A stretch of 64,000 nucleotides of DNA from Atriophallophorus winterbourni (Eukaryota > Platyhelminthes > Trematoda > Plagiorchiida > Microphallidae): contig JACCGJ010018690.1 in assembly GCA_013407085.1 (NCBI GenBank), positions 1 through 64,000 of the forward strand. The letters are read 5' to 3'. The notes under the pieces were generated by a model. That model was not told the DNA's origin. It worked only from the letters and a program-made list of their open reading frames with translations, and ran no database searches. This document shows positions 47,201 through 62,200 of this stretch, piece after piece; the stretch's first letter is position 1; every line of letters starts with the position of its first letter. The position numbers and the translations under genes were made by a program.

Positions 47201-50200
47201 TTAGCAAGTGCTCAGAGATAAGCCAGGCTAGATGACCAACGACCAGTTGTCGGCAAATAATTAACAGAGCAATTCAATAATCGAGATGTAAAAGATTGGA
47301 ACTCTTTGGATAGTGGAGAGAATGAAATGAAACGCAGTTGCGATGTTGTGATATGTGAGATCAAACAGGCGACAACGCATACATCTTTTTCCAGTCCTGC
47401 GATGTGGGCGGTATTTATGCGGGGAGGTAACCAGGGGGTCGTGTGAACCATTCACCACTTGCACACACCAAGGGTAGGAAAATACACGTCATATTTAGGA
47501 AATGAAAAAGGTTATTTGTGAAAAACAGCAACCGGGTGGGAACATCACCAAGAAAAAGACGAAACAGCAAATTAATCGTGATACGTGTGAAAATATAAGC
47601 AGCATAGATAGCTTTATTTAAGGTTTTTTGTTATATAAACTGAGTAATTTTTCATTAGACGAGTACGTCTATAAGTTTTACCATTTTACTATGAGTTGTA
47701 TACAGTACTACATTACTGCAAACGTAACGCTGTGATACATTGATTTGCCGCTAGAAATTGTTTGCATATGGAAACAGGCAGCAGTATCACTGCTATCTTT
47801 TATTTGCTCTTATAATTACCACCTGGCAGTATCACAGCCTACGCGCAGTTCGGCTATAAACTTGTGAGTCCAGATAGATAGTCGACGAGTTTCTGTTCAA
47901 TTCTAGCCTCAACCTTTTGGCGAAAATCTTACATTGATTCTGCATATACATGAATGACTACAGTCTGACAGATATTTACGAAGTGATGTATGGAATCACA
48001 AGCTTGGAGCCAAACAAAATGCCGCACAGTTAGGCTACACATTGGCTGAGGTACTCTAAAACACATTTGAGAAACAAAAATGGTAGTAAAACTCCAGCAT
48101 GCTTCCACATGCAGCTCACTACCGGTGGCAAATCAATTTATCGTGGTCAGCAATAAAGGAAAATATTCTTATCTCAGAGTGTGGATGGTATTCAACTTGT
48201 GTTCGCAGGGCTTGCGTAGTTAGTGTTGGACGTTTCATCATCGGGCTAGCTGACATTATCAGCAAAACTTGTTTCAAAGCGTCTTGTAGTTGGAATTCTT
48301 TGGTATTTATACGGCTTGTCTGTCCGTTCACCATCACTCCCGCGGATTGGTCGAGTTCATGTTATGCCTTCACCGTAAGCGGTTTCTCATTGGTCCATAT
48401 GTTGCAGCCAATTGGAGATGCTGCTTAATTGAATTTGTTGTTGAGTGCCACGCTCCCAGAAATTCTCGCGCCCGTCGATCGTTTTCTCTGGCTAATATTC
48501 TTGTGCGGTCCCATTCGAACTGATGCCCAAATTGATCAACATGTATTGAAATCAGTGAATTCCAGTCATATCTGCGTACGGCCAACTGGTGTTCATGTAG
48601 TCTTGTGCTGAATTTCCGACCTGTTTATCCAAATAGGTCTTTTCGCAATCTCTGCATTCAATCTTGTACACGATATTCGACTGTTCTTCTTTCTCAAATT
48701 TTCTTTCATGTTGTAGAGATGGTTGTGAAGTGTTGATGTGGGTTTATGCACGATGTTCATTCCATGTGGCCGAAGTACCCGAGCTGCAATTTCGGAGATA
48801 TGTTGAATATACGGCAGAGTGCGTCTGGTTCTGTTTTCTGTCGGATTTCTTTGTTGGGGTCGGTTGAACCTGTTGCGTAATATGAAGCTTCTTGGATATC
48901 CATTTTTAGGGAAAACAGTGAACAGATATTCCTCTTCTTTTCTTCTCAGTTCATCTGTACTGAATAGGGTTCTGGCGCAACTGCGTTTGTGAATGTTCGG
49001 GTGCTTGCTGTGAAAGTTCAGTATTTGATCCGTGTGTGAGGTTTTCCGGTAAGTCTCTAGGCCGAAATCTTCACAACGACGACCCCCAATTAACAAAACC
49101 CGTGCATGGAAACTAATGGAACATCAAAACCGAGAATGGCTGGAAATGCTCATTTCAGATGCACACAATCGTTTGAAGAAATACGCAGAAATAAGTAATA
49201 TTGTAAGACAAAATTGTGAAGACCGAATTGAACTTGAATTGACGCAACGATTAGAAAAACCATCACAACAACGACCCGAAAAACTAAGGCCAACAAGCGA
49301 CGTGACCTGGAAAACAAAATTCACAATATCACCCCTTATCAGGACACTACCAGCGGGGAACATTGGGTCAAGAACGTGTCCCACAGACCCCTTACTAAGA
49401 AGGAACAACACATTCTCGAACGTGGCCTCAACTTCAACTTGAAAGACGCTGATCACACTCGATTCGTGGCTAATTTGGAGTTTCGTGTTAGCCATGTGTA
49501 TGCTTGAGCTCCATTTAACAAAGAACAGTGCGCAAACATAAGGGTTTTTCCCGCACAATCACGCGTAGCGTAAATTGTCACGCAATATTAATGTACTTTA
49601 AAAAAGTCCAGGGTAAGGTAAAGAAGATGATCCTGATGATATACTTGCTACAGAAACTGTAACCAAGCACACTTCCACCTGAGATCAAGAAGTTAATTAA
49701 AAATCGTTATCATAACAATTCTGAATTTTACGGTCAAGTAATTTTGAGACTGTGGTGCTCACATTTCGATCACATACACGTGATCGTGAGCAAACTGACC
49801 ACTGCGGTTAGGCAAAAAGAATGTCGTAAAAAGCATAGATATCGAAATGGTTACATAAACCGTTTATTATATTCATCATTTTGAAGGCAAATTTCTATGA
49901 ACTCTAATGTTTGATCCAAATTGTGTGTGAGAGGGATCAAATAATCAGTTTGTAAAAACGGGTTGAAATAAGTGGCACATTTTCAGTCCTTAGTAGTTGC
50001 ATATCAATTTATTCGTAATCGCTCAAGATTCCTTTATTTTCACGAGAAAAAGCTATACGCATGAGTCAGGTGGTACATATCGATTGTTCAACCCTATCAT
50101 TAGAAAGGACCAGTGATAAATGCTCACATCGGACTTTACCCTCCATCGTACGTAACGAGAGCCCACCCAAACGACTTTTTGTCTGCCGCGAAACGTCTAG

Positions 50201-53200
50201 ATTATTATTGGCCATCGCAGTTGCATTCGTTGCGGGGACAAGATCGTTTGAATCAGGAGCATGATACGTTGATGTCGATAACATACCGTTTCCAACTTCC
50301 GTGGAAGCCACCAGGGAGAGTTCGAGAAGGGCCAGGAGATATCGTGCGTTTTCTTTGCTAGTAGAACTGTGAGAGCTGGTTGTTTCGCCAGATTCACCTG
50401 AATCTAGTAAAGAAACAAAACGCATTACCAATGTACAGAACATAGTATGGTGTAGTGGTGTCGGAGAAAATCGCTGGATAGCAAATAAATTGCAGTACAC
50501 CAAACCTCAGAATAACCCAACAGCTGTAGCTAGAAGCAGAATAGATGTTATGTTATCAGTATCTAAACTGGATGCGAGACTGTCGCGGTTATTAGTGTCT
50601 CGCCAATGGCAACTTTACGTCCAGTTTGAGTTGAGAAACGGATTTCTGAGTCCATTTAGCTATGCACCTATATCCCCTCACTTACATACCACAGCCGTTT
50701 TCTGGCTGGTTGCCGTAATCAAGTGATACATTATTCGTGGTCTGAAAATTTCGCAAGAAAATTGGATGCATTGTGAAACAGTCACTCCATGTGGAACAAC
50801 GAAACGAAACGCTCAACTACGGAGTGGGAAAATTTTTGTTCATATAAGCGAGGAAGGACACCGAGTTGTGTACTGGCCAGGGGTAACCGGTTATAGATTA
50901 CCGGAACTGGGCGAAAGAAGTTTTTACGTGAAAACGGAAAACCCATTTCTATCCGTTACTCGGTCTGCGTAAACGACACAGCGATTATCGGTCCGAATGC
51001 AGACAGCTTTCCATATCGTTTCACGTTGCTCGACATTAACAAGAAAAGATTGACGCATGATTGAACATACCGCGTCTGTGATTTCAAACATTGAATTTGT
51101 AGTTTCTCGAATGGCAACAAAACGAGTTTCTTTAGCATGTGTTGGGCAACATTCTGCTGGCCACAGATAAAAAATTTACGTTTTAGAAATACCGGTTCTC
51201 ACGTAGTTTTTAATTTGACGTGATAATGAGCGCAAACAGTCGAAAACGGTCGAGGCGTGTGTTTGATTAAAATGCACGTAAATATAGATTAGTTTAAAGG
51301 TTCGATTTATGCAGTGTAAACCCAACAAAACACTGAACACAAACGCAGAATTTACGCTCCACGGAATTACTGACAACTTGAATCGATATAGAAACCATAC
51401 AACAAGTACCGGAATAAGAAGAAACGCAAAAACCAACATCAAGCCGAAATTCGATAACCAGATGTGTAAAATATGGAACGTCGAAAACGAATAAAGATTT
51501 AATCCCGGTAGATTCACCTTCTTTATCTGTCAAGTGAGCCGTTGACCCGGTAGACGAAGTGCCAGCACGTTTCAACGCATTGATGATGGATTTTGTATGG
51601 AAACCTCCACCTCGAAGTAAATAAGCGCCCGTTGATGGATGTTGCCAGACGATAACGGGAAAACGCCCGCGACGATACACGCGTGTCAATTTGAGTAGAC
51701 ACGTGTGGTTGATTGACTGGAATTGAGACAAATAGTTTTGGAGATTTTGACAATGAAGCGACTATTTCCGAATCGTAAATGTTAAACTATGGAAAACGCA
51801 AAATAGGTTGTTGACGAAAAACAGCAAGTACAACATGGCTGTTCAAGATAAAGCAGACTGGATGGTTAGAAAGAGACAGCGAGGTGACCAACAAGGCATC
51901 CCGAGAACGTGAGGCAGTTCACTGCAAACGGGAACAATAAGCTGAATTGAGCTAATCCTCATCATATAAAGCATTACATCGATAGCAAGTACCGATTGCT
52001 TAACTGCCATGCAACCATGACACGTTAAAATTCAGAAAAAGATGGATAAAGGTGGGGCGTAGAAAAGCTACTGAAACTGTAGAAGATTAGGCACAGACAG
52101 AGTTGCGTACATCTCGAATCAACCAAGCGTTCAATCAAGTGTGTGTGTGTGAACGAGTAGAGGGGCATCAGTATGACAGATTCCTTGTGGCATTCGCTGT
52201 CACGCATCATAACAAGCTTCCCTCGCCACTTCATTTGACAACATACAAGATTATACAAACTAGTGAAGCAAGTGCAGACGTGAAGTTACAAGCTGAGGCA
52301 CTTCAATTAGGATGAAAGTTTGGCATAAGTGGATAAAGCATAGAACAATCAAACAACGCATCAAATCACAATAGGATATTGATTCATAATACACACATGA
52401 GGATTTATCCTTAAATTCGAAAATTAATGGGTTTAGGACAAAGTCAGAACGACGTTCGAATGTCAGGTCACGGATAGGCATACCTGATGAGCGGTAATGA
52501 CCGCGAAACCGGTGGTGTGCTTCCGTCCTGCTTTTCGAACGTCATATACTATTTATTAATAAAATCTGACTTTAAACTAAAACTAGAACCATGCTGTTAT
52601 TGAAATGTTGCAAAAAATATTCCAAACAGTTACCGGTGCTGCATTGCAACGACCGTGGGACTTAGATTAGTCCCCACATGAAAGCTAAATTTCAATTGGC
52701 AAATGAGGATTTATCCTCAAAGTCGCAAATATATATCTGAGCAGAGCCAGGTAAAAATGAAACCACAAATACAAACTAAGCCCACCTGTGGCACGACTAA
52801 CAGTGCTGGATAAGATTTGCACAAATCGTGGCGCGCGTTGTACGTCACCACACGGGTATTTGTGTACGAAAATTGACTGCTACCATGTGTACCGACACTG
52901 GATCGATCCGTCAGACTGGGTGTAGACAGACTGACTCCGAAACGAACCAAATCCAAATAGCCCGGGGAAGTGGGGATAATTGATCGCAGGGTTGGGTCGA
53001 TGGCTCCAGGCCCGAGAGTGGACAACACTGACATGATCGCAGTTGCGGAATCATCCGAGTGTCGAACTTTTCGGGGGGGGAGAAAAAGGGGAAATGTTGT
53101 GACCTTTATGCATCATACAGGTCTATGTAGTTGCCAAAACGCACTAGGTGCGGAAGAGAATGTTAAAACATGAATATCGTAATTGGGGCAAGGTGTGAAG

Positions 53201-56200
53201 AAGTCGAAATCGTTAGGGACAATTTATATCTGGGATTTTAATTCATGAAAACTGAAGTTTTGTAGCACGTGGATGACTTAACATCTAGGTGAAATAAATG
53301 CGTACGAGAAATGATTCGACATGTTTAAAAAGATGAATGTCCGATTTATAATTAATTCATTTTATGCCATTCAAATGAAAAACTGATAAAGGATCTTCAG
53401 GTAGAGAGCTCGACATGTATTTTTCACACCTGTTGTTGGCCTCCGTCGGTCGATTTCGACCACGGATGTACATCACAATCGCATGAATTTTCATGTTCTA
53501 CAGCTTTTTGAATGACTAAACAGTCCGATTCAGGAGGAACAATCTCTCCCGCAGCGCTTGCCAACATAAGCAGAAAAACATGTATGAGAGATTGGTTACA
53601 CAAAGTGAAATGTTCAATGTACAGCCAGTTAAAATTATTATCCAGAAGTATCTTTTCTTTTATATCGGCTCACCTCTGTGACCTATCAGACAGGGTGCGG
53701 GTTTTGTGTATATGCGAGCAAACAAATCAACCTGGTCAAATACTCATGAATGGAAAACATGAGATTCTTCTAAGAACTCTTAGTGATACAGACTAGTATG
53801 TATTACTAAATTGCAAAAACGTAAAATTAGGAAATATCGCATACACATCAGTCTTAACCAACTAAAGCATTAAAGTGTTCTGCATGATTATATAATCCGA
53901 TTCAGGGAATAGCAATATCTCCGACAGCGCTCACAGCGACAGACTATACACTAACGATGGGCACGCTATAGACGTGATCTACGTTCCGCATCAGAGAGCA
54001 GTAGGAAATATTCACCAGCTTGAGGGTGACCTTTCACACTGCGCCTCCAAAGTGAACGGTCAAAAGCAAGTTATTCCCAACTCCTCGAGTCAATGTCTAG
54101 AGTGTTCATATTTCGTTTAGAAGCATGAGCGTGGAGTGATCAAAGGTCAATCCCCTGATGCTAACTATCTACAGAGTAGACCGTTTAGAATACGATGGTT
54201 TTCCATTCAGTAAACATAATCCACCCATCATAAGCGGCGCTGTTCCATCAAGGTGAACATCCACTGTAGACCAACTTTCGAGAGCTATTCAGTATTCATT
54301 ACTTTCTGTATCCACCATATGTTCAACATGCGGTGGATGCTCCTTAAATGAAAAGCATTGAGCTTCCGTCCGTGTGTTGCGTGAATCGCCCAGGTTTCAA
54401 TTCCATACAGTGAAGCATCATTCTTGTCTTTACAGTTAGTCAAACGTGATAAGATGACAATTGATTTGCCGGTCCGCTTATCAATCTCTGTATCTAGTGA
54501 GAGGTGATCCGCAACAGTTCAACCAAAATATGTGAACCGTTGTACTATTTGCAACATAATAAAATGAAGATTTTATTGAGTAAGCTGGCCACGGCATTAT
54601 CCGAATCTAGTAGTCGATAGGAGCGCTAAGATTAAGAGCATATTATTCACACGATCCTGCCAGAGACCAAACTGTGACAGACTATTCTTTGGTGTTTGCG
54701 CAACCAAACAGATTTCACTGCGTCACATTGACTGGAGTTAACGGTATGTGCCAACGACGTGTTTATGTTCGATACTAACTTGATAACTGCTACCCTTAAC
54801 GAGAACCGGAATTCATTTCTACAGTTTACACGGCCACTAATCGTCGTCCATTGGGGCTTGAGTGTAAAGTAGGCGGATAAGGTGTCACCTACAGAAATGC
54901 TCTTCAAAGCTGATACACAACGCAACTTCACGTTACATCGAGTGTTGCATACCTTACATGAATCACGAGTAAAGAATGTATTTAAAAAGAGCTGACATTA
55001 GCAAGTCGACATTTAAGTATGAAGCAAACGCGATAACAATGCTTGAAAATGGCGTGAACACCCCGGATATCGAACCCCAGTCGTGAAAAGTTATAGCTCT
55101 CGTCTCATCGGATTAAAATAGCAAAACGTGCCAGCTTTAAACTAGGAACTGGCCAGGGATGAAGCTAAATGATGAATGATGAACGCACCAACACTGAACA
55201 TGTGGTACTGCTTATCGCTGAGTTCGAAGAGATTGCTGCGACCGAATCGGACTGCGTCTGTATCAAGTGTTGTGGATAAGGATATCATCATGCATTCAAA
55301 ATTTAAACATATGGTGGACATCAACCGAGCCAATAAATCAAGTGCACAGTGAGAGACGGTGGTCGAATCTATCATGTCTTTGCCGAAGATTTTCCACGAG
55401 GACGACAACAATAAAAAAACACACAATTGGAATGTGTGAGCCAAGCTGTCAGGCTTTGGGAAAAGTGGCAATATTAAAAATGAAATTTAACTAACATCCA
55501 CTGCCCAAAGTGGCCGAAATTCGAGACGACACGGCATGTTCGGTTGCGGAACGAATGCTGTCACCACGGGGTAGTGTTCGCCCAGTCAGAAGGTCAAAGC
55601 CCGGATTCACGGGACGGATGCTGAAAGAATAGAGTGAATCAGTCGGAAAGGTGTTGGCCATTAAAAATGCTAATGCGTATATAGTTATTAAAACGGGGCG
55701 GCTTAAGCGGATTAATGACACGCAAATAACCTCTTATACGAACGTAATAATGCATTTTAAAGCTCTATCAAGGGTGTGCTCAAATGTGCAATTGGGCTGT
55801 AAAACCGCGTTAGATTGATCTGCCAAACGAAGTGAAGTGCATGCGAGGACACGCTATGATCTCACTGACATTTTCCCATTTTTATAACCATCAAAGAAGC
55901 ATGTAATCTATGATTGTGAGGCCCTTTGCTGGGTCCCAGGGATGTAATTCCACGCATACATCATTAATTGTTCTATCGCCATAGGCTAGAATGCGGAATC
56001 GCTTACATTGTGCGAAAGTGGTAACATTAGTACAGCTAGTTTGATAAAGAAAACAAACATTCTGAGATAATGGCTACAATTTGATTGTACCCGTGTATTA
56101 ACTCACGGTAAGTATTCAACTGGACTACACGTGATATTACATGATTATGAATTATTTGTTGTCCTTGAACGAATATTTACAATGCCATGTTAATTGGGAA

Positions 56201-59200
56201 GCTATGCAATTTTTGTCATCATAAAATCTTTGAATCCCTCTCTCGACCAGTATCCTCCGTTATTATCCCGGTGTACGAAATGTATCAGATTTTGTTATGA
56301 CCCCCAAGTCAGCACAGCCCAGAAGTACAGAATACTGAAGAAAATTGAACACCTTTCCAATAAATTCTTAGGTTTTACCGCACTCGACCTGTTGAATGTT
56401 TGCACAGTGACAGACTTCAGTCGAGTTTGGTAACCATCAGTAGTTTATACCAACGATATGGTATGATGGTATGAAAGCACAAGTATGATCCAGGCAAAGT
56501 GCCGCACAGTCACAGACTGCACATGGGCTAAGATACTGTTAGGTTGCGCAGGCCTAGACAGATAAGAGGAAGAAAAAAAGAACAGGAACAGGTAGTGAGA
56601 GGATTGTAAATTTTAATAGTGCAGATAGGAACCAAAGTATCCAAGTTAACGTCAACAGGTTCACAACGCAGAATAATGTTTACCCAAATTCTCAGACCAT
56701 ATTGGCATCGTCGTGAATGCTGGACAATAAAAAGATTTCATGTAAGCGCGCACGACGTATAAACGGCGGTCGAGTTCAGGTTGACAAGGGATGGCACTTG
56801 TGTCAAAAACAAAAACAAAAAACAATTCTGTGCATCCATACATGAAGTTGAATGTGTATGTACATATGTATGAAAGCACAAGCCTGATCCAGGCAAAGTG
56901 CCGCACAGTCGTAGATTGCACGCGGGCTAAGATACCGTCAAGTTGCCCAGGCCTAGACAGATATGAGAAACATAGTAGAAACGGAAATGGAATGCGCAAA
57001 AACGTTTAAACTAATCTCCTGGCATCTGAACGACAGATATGACGATCATGACGCTGTTCCTATAATAGAAATCAACGAAAAGCACGGGAAGGAAAACGCA
57101 AATGTGATTTACTTCACCTAAGTTGTTTGATTGACAGGAGGTGCGACATAGTTCTATCATTCAAGCTGTGCACCGAGGAGCCAAGGTAAAAAAATCAATA
57201 GAACAAGTCTCAAGGAAGCTTTCCTGGTTTTGGAAATGTTTTATACTTCATTACATAAAATTACCTTGCCATGCTACTTTCACTTGTAACATCACCGACG
57301 ACCATCTGCGGGGGTTTGGACAACTGATTGGATCGGGAGACAGGAGATTGATCAGGCAAGAAATTTAAACTAAGCGGGAGAGAGACGGGGTAACGCAAAC
57401 TGGTAAGCAAGCCACGAAGTTTATCCCGTGTGTCCTGGGAAATTTCATCCGGATCAAATCCAATTTTAAGCAACTGGAACGTGAGCGAGCGTAAACAAAT
57501 AACGTCGAAATTCTCCTCGATCCGCACCAGCCCATGACGCGTTTGGTTATCGTGCACCGAGTTTCGATGACGAGCACGTCTGCGATGTGCCTTCGTTTCC
57601 CCGGAGACCAAGGGCCGATTGGAATTTGCTATATGGTGATTGGGTACCGTTGAACTCACCGCGGGGAAGGTCGTAGTGATTCGCATCAAACCCAACTTTT
57701 TGACCGAATACATGGCGGAAATGGGGAAGCTTCGAATAATCGTCCGATTGGATTCTAGAATGAAGAAGAAGAACGAATCAAGTAAAGGTTTTATTCGAAA
57801 ATATTTGAAATTTCAGCTTTGCGTTAATGTTTAACACAAGGAAAGAAACAGAATTACAAAATATTAACGAGATAAATATTTTCTCAATGGTTCTATGACT
57901 ACATCCTTTTGACAGAGATAATTTGAGGCGAAAGGGGTCCATGATCGCCGATATCGTGATGTAGAAAAAGATTTGGCCAGTTCAGTGTGGAGTGGCTGGA
58001 AATAATCGGCTACAATAAAATCAACAAGTCAATCACAAGAAGCAAATTGATGCTTCATAATAATTTCCAGGCTGCGTTCGTAGGAGATAGAACTTCAGAG
58101 GAAACGAAGAGAAGTGGGTCTGGATGAAGCATACAAGACGGGATGTGGCCGGTAAAATGAATCGTCTTGGAAGGGATGGACGAGTTTAAAACCCGTATGA
58201 ACCTGAGGGATTTTACTAACACCAAGATATTTTCGATTAAGTCTTTTGCATTATAACTGTTTATAGAAAATGCAGGCAAAAGACATTGGCTACACTCACC
58301 GGAATTACTCATAACAGCTTCGTGTGTTAGCCAAATTTGAGCAGTTAGAACATTTACAGTGACCTTAATGAGCTGTTCTGGGCTCAAAATATAATTACAA
58401 ATTCTTATTGCATGGAAACTTCAGTGCACAGTAGACCAAAAATGGACTCACGATAAGGATCTCTGGGAAACCCGGTAAAGATGACACGATAATTCGTAAC
58501 GAAGAGTGCGCCTTGTGCCGGTAAAAGCGAAGGAATCATAGCATCCACATCAGACTCCAGTTCATCAAGCTGTGAGCGCTCGCTGTTGACAGTCGTCCGT
58601 GTGGCATTGCTGCTAAGATCACTGGCGGCATCCAAGTTTTGGCAATCCGTGAACTCCAGGCGGCCATCAATCAGCAGTTGGCAACGAACACAGTCGTAGC
58701 CGTCGATGGAAAGCACGATTTCGTTCGGAAGCAACGTTGGACTTAATATCTCGGGCTGCGGATGAGGTGAAACAACGTGAACAAACCGCACGTTCTATTC
58801 GGTTGGTACATACGATTAAAAAGACCAGGAAACTTGTATAAAATAGCAAACAGAAACAAATGAATTCTCTCAAGAGGTCAATAGTATTGACGAGATTATC
58901 TAACGCGCAAAATAGTAAGGAATCGGGATTTAGGTAGGAAAGACGGCTATGATTACACGGTGAGATCAGCCTGCACGATTGGTATGAATGAAAAACTAAA
59001 TAATGTGAGCATTCATCATCACTTCTATTCTGGAACAATAGACACAAATCAATTCGCAAATGAAAATTCGACTGCTACGAAAGATAATAAAAGCGTCCGT
59101 GCAAAATAATCAGGCTAGCTTTGGCGAATACCCGTGTTAAGTTATAAATAAGCTTGCTGTCTTCACCTGCTGAGGACAGATACCAAAACCTTGAGTGGAA

Positions 59201-62200
59201 AGTGAGTGCTGGGGGTATGAGTAAAACAATACAAACAGTTTCAAACAGTTCATTCTGCTGCATCGTCGAAACACAAACTTTCTCCAAAATCAATACCATC
59301 GATTTGTAGCGATATAATAGCATCCTCGTGGTCCGCTGGGTAGCGCATCTAAACATAAGACGCAAAGCGTGCAAGGATCGACTGGCAGTAGATTAGTTTT
59401 GAGCACGCATATTCCTAGGCAACCTAAATGGTATCCGAAAGCGAACACTTACAGGCCATAGAGCGGGAATAAAAATTTCAGCAAAGTGGAACATGACGCT
59501 TACCTTTTTAGCTTTCGGGATATTCTTCACTTCAGGATAGATGGATTCCAAGTTCAACAAATGACCTTCAATGATGTCTGCGTAGAGATGAGACAAAATT
59601 GGTACACACATAATAACCAAACACATTACAGAATTTCATCATCGCAAAATACATCACAATTTGTGGCACGCTGTGTCTAGGCCAGAGCAATCAGACAGTA
59701 TCTTAGCCCATGTACAGTCTCTGACTGTGCGGCACTTTGCTTGGATCAGGCTTGTGCTTTCATACATTATACATACATACGCTGGCGAACATGTAGACAT
59801 CAATAAGAACTTTGCGTGACTAGATTCGATCTGTGGCCAACCTACGGCTGAGCTACGAACTCTTGCTACTGGAACCAGCTGATAGCCCCGCAAAACAAAA
59901 TTGCCTGGTGCATGGTGAAGAGATCAAATTAGCACGGGATATGACGAGTGGTGGGTGTCATGATAGTACAGCAACCGAACCCAAAACCAGGAATAAGAAA
60001 TATAATTAATCAACTTCAAATGAATCAAAATGACTTGAACAACATGTGCCATCATAAACACCATGGAAAGATGCCGTGAGGCACGACATGTCGTGAAATG
60101 TTATGCGAATGAAATGGTAGAACTGCAATTCTGCTACGGCTTACCTTCGATCTTTTTAAGAATCTTGTTTGCACGATCGCTGTGTAAATTATTCTGGTCA
60201 ACAACTTTTTCCACAAAGCGACGGAGCCAAGTTTCAAGGCGAAGAATATACTCTAAAGCAACTTCCGAAGTTGGCTCTTGAAATCTCCCACGACCATGGC
60301 GACTGAGAAAAAATATGAGCATGGGATGGAAGAACAACATGACCGGGATAACAAACCAGCTATAAACTAAATAGACATTGTGATTATTTGGTATAAACAT
60401 AAATTTTTGTGACCACATAGATGAAATACGATTGGACTCAGTCGGCACAGATTTCGGATAATTCTGAAGTGATCCAAACGCATTCAGAATATTAATAATG
60501 GTAAAATGTATTGAAATTGGCTGCACTGAAAGACAGAAAATAAAGCTAATTCACCGTGCACCCGCGATATTCATTATCAAAATGTAAATATCGGAATGAA
60601 AGCATATGTTGCGGATTGGTGGGCCGGAATAAAACATCAAGAGGTAGTCGTTTATTTAAAAACAAATCTAGCATATGACGTAAACAAACCATAGAGATAC
60701 GCGATTACTGGCATTGTGTAATCCAGGGCACCGGTGTACGGCAAGCGAGGTAAGGCGAATTTCAACCGAGACGTAAACAGGAAAAATCAAACAAAGAACA
60801 GTACACGCGATCGTCATGCGTGTCACTTGTCAGAACAAGCATCAACCACTGAGAGCCGAAAAGGTGTCACCAAACGATAACTAATTCATGTCTAAAGTTG
60901 GATGATGAATAATTACCGATGTCTAGCGTCTGAGATAATCTCACAGACCTCGTGTGTTGCATCAAGGGTAAACGTAACAAAATGACCGAACCCAAGGCAA
61001 AAGTACGATTGAAGTTAGTTTAAAACGAGATTGACTGACAAGTGAAAATTAGCCACAGTCTAACTTATTATTAAAATGCTAGATTCGAAATAAACTGAAC
61101 TCACTTATCACCGGAAGCTAGTTGTCTGTCTAACTCTTGCATTCTACGTTTCTTTTCGTTAATCGCTGCATCTGGGTCTCGAGTAAACGCACGGTGGCCG
61201 AATGCAGCTGTTGCTTCAGCAGACGATAGGTCGGGATGTTGTTGGTCATTCGAGACGGCTGGTTCGCCATACACACCAGCAGCGATTGCTCCCAATTCGA
61301 CCGGGATACGGAAATTCACAATGAGGTTGATGAAATGAATGATCTCGGCGTAAACGGTATTTTCCTCCAGTTCCTCCAATTGATCTTGCACATCTTTCGG
61401 TCGTGACTGGCCAAGCTGCATTTCTTCCGCAGCGATTTCCAAAGCGGAAACATTGGCTGCATAAACCGGCTGTGGTTAAAATGTGACATCCGTAAGGGTG
61501 ATGCAAAGGTAGTAAACCAATCGAGATGTTGAAGGATTGTATAGGGAATGACGTTAATTAAGCGAAAGAGTTGATGTGCTTTTTTGAGGATAACTCCCCA
61601 GCACATGTAGCCGAGAATTCGTTAATACCGATACGAGCGTTGGAGTCTCACTGCTATAACTGCTTTCCTTTCCAATAACTGTCCAGGCCTGAACAACCTA
61701 GCAGTATCTTAGCCAACGTGCAATCTATAACTATGCATGGATCAGGCTTGTGATTTCATACATACATACATACATACATCATAGGTACAAATCAAAGAAG
61801 CTGTGCACAAACACATCGAAAATCACCTTTGACATGTATGAGGCATCAATGTAGATAACATGCTCCTCCGAGGGTTTCAAGGAACCAGGTGTCTTGCATC
61901 GAAACCGTGAGCGTCTGTTAACGACCCGTGGAGAACGTTGATGTTTGTCTGGATTAGAACGTATGGATTGATCGAGCACGGAGCGAGTCAAAGGCCGTTC
62001 CTGTTCCTGTTCCGAAAAGTGCAAGTAGAGCAAACGAATTTGATTGTTCACGTGTTCATTGAAAACGTTCTCCCAAAAGGATATTTGCTCCCACACTTGA
62101 TGGCGCTGAATATGATTGGTCATGTTTGCGTAATAGCGTATGTTATTGATTTCCTGGATAAAATTAAGAGCGAAAGCGGTCAGATATGCTTGTACACTAG

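Noticed and set aside
48220..48250. gatgatgaaacgtcc (minus strand) resembling a hammerhead GAAACGTC end
   Set aside because: There is no room for stem II between the core words; it belongs to the decayed Penelope-like fragment.
53036..53041. Alternative acceptor (catgtcag) for the SBF exon starting at 53066
   Set aside because: It keeps the phase, but the pyrimidine tract before 53066 is far stronger, so the longer exon is preferred.
57629..57659. 31-base intron bounded by gtgagt and atatag in the SBF GRAM exon
   Set aside because: Removing it changes the frame and destroys the conserved CLRSLTFQLLKIGFD segment; the exon reads through in frame.
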